The position numbers were made by a program, and so were the translations under genes. From Paenibacillus sp. (lineage in GTDB: Bacteria; Bacillota; Bacilli; Paenibacillales; NBRC-103111): a DNA stretch of 6,348 nt. A model generated the notes under the pieces. That model did no database searches. It saw only the letters and a program-made list of their open reading frames with translations, and was not told the origin of the DNA. Position 1 is the stretch's first letter. The number at the start of each line of letters is the position of its first letter. Of this stretch, positions 6,094 to 6,348 are shown one piece after another. The stretch spans positions 1 to 6,348 of the forward strand of contig JARBUQ010000290.1 in NCBI GenBank assembly GCA_029239545.1, in the 5' to 3' direction.

Positions 6094-6348
6094 ATGTATG
6101 GAAAAGTAATCGGAGCTTGCCTGCAAGGAATTGAAGGCAATTTAATCGAGGTTGAGGTCAATCTCAGCAGCGGCTTGCCACAGATGACGATTGTCGGATT
6201 ACCGGATTCAGCAGTTCGGGAGTCCGTGGAGAGGGTTAGAGCAGCGATCAAAAATTGCGGCTTCCGCTTCCCGCTGGAACGCATAACGGTCAATCTTGCT
6301 CCAGCTGATGTCCGAAAAGAAGGAGCGGCATTCGACCTCGCCATCGCT
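6094..6348 (+). CDS. YifB/ComM family Mg-chelatase-like AAA+ ATPase, N-terminal fragment
   Basis: The first 85 codons of a protein of about 510 residues; the frame is open at the right edge. It begins MYGKVIGACLQGIEG, followed by VEVNLSSGLPQMTIVGLPD and AVRESVERVRAAIKNCGF, then ITVNLAPADVRKEGAAFDLAIA. This is the conserved N-terminal ChlI-like/Lon-like domain of the YifB/ComM family. The AAA+ motifs (Walker A and B) lie beyond the window. ComM of Gram-negative bacteria is a hexameric branch-migration helicase acting in natural transformation; the Firmicute members are less studied, so the exact role here is inferred. ATG at 6094 has AGAGGTG 8 nt upstream, and the protein start matches the family; an ATG 4 nt later is out of frame. 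It is divergent from sucC across 577 bp. dprA, the other transformation-type gene, lies 2.9 kb away on the opposite strand. Confidence 0.93.
   Translation, partial: MYGKVIGACLQGIEGNLIEVEVNLSSGLPQMTIVGLPDSAVRESVERVRAAIKNCGFRFPLERITVNLAPADVRKEGAAFDLAIA

Noticed and set aside
6072..6344. Minus-strand open frame of 90 codons opposite yifB
   Set aside because: The plus strand here encodes a clear YifB/ComM N-terminus; the minus-strand product has no recognisable features.

Overview
This window looks like an ordinary core-genome stretch of a low-to-moderate GC, endospore-former-type Firmicute, most likely Paenibacillus or a close relative. The grounds are Bacillus-like SucC and SucD sequences (SucD ends in CKTH, as I recall for Bacillus SucD), strong AGGAGG-type ribosome binding sites, and the gene order sucC-sucD-dprA-topA, which is the order I recall from Bacillus subtilis. 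The genus is an inference from family resemblance; no search was run.

Layout. Four genes lie on the minus strand, in transcription order sucC (5516-4356), sucD (4332-3403), dprA (3160-2057) and topA (2003 to beyond the left edge). One gene lies on the plus strand at the right edge: the first 85 codons of a yifB/comM-type gene (6094 to beyond the right edge). sucC and sucD are 23 bp apart and form one unit. That unit closes with a clear intrinsic terminator (3303-3350), preceded by a second perfect hairpin. dprA and topA follow 53 bp apart as a second unit; the dprA promoter is not obvious to me. The 577 bp between sucC and yifB (5517-6093) is a divergent regulatory region with no convincing gene. 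For sucC it holds an extended -10 box and a leader of about 235 nt with several inverted and direct repeats. For yifB it holds a SigA-like promoter, a SigH-like promoter and a short palindrome.

Function. SucC and SucD are the beta and alpha subunits of succinyl-CoA synthetase (TCA cycle, substrate-level phosphorylation). DprA protects incoming single-stranded DNA and loads RecA on it, TopA relaxes negative supercoils, and the YifB/ComM family includes a branch-migration helicase used in natural transformation. Two DNA-uptake/recombination genes (dprA and yifB) therefore flank an insulated TCA operon. No mobile element, CRISPR array, tRNA, rRNA or defence system is visible, and I see no clearly undescribed system. 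The points most worth a second look are the sucC-yifB regulatory region, a short loop insertion in SucD, and the correction of the sucC start.
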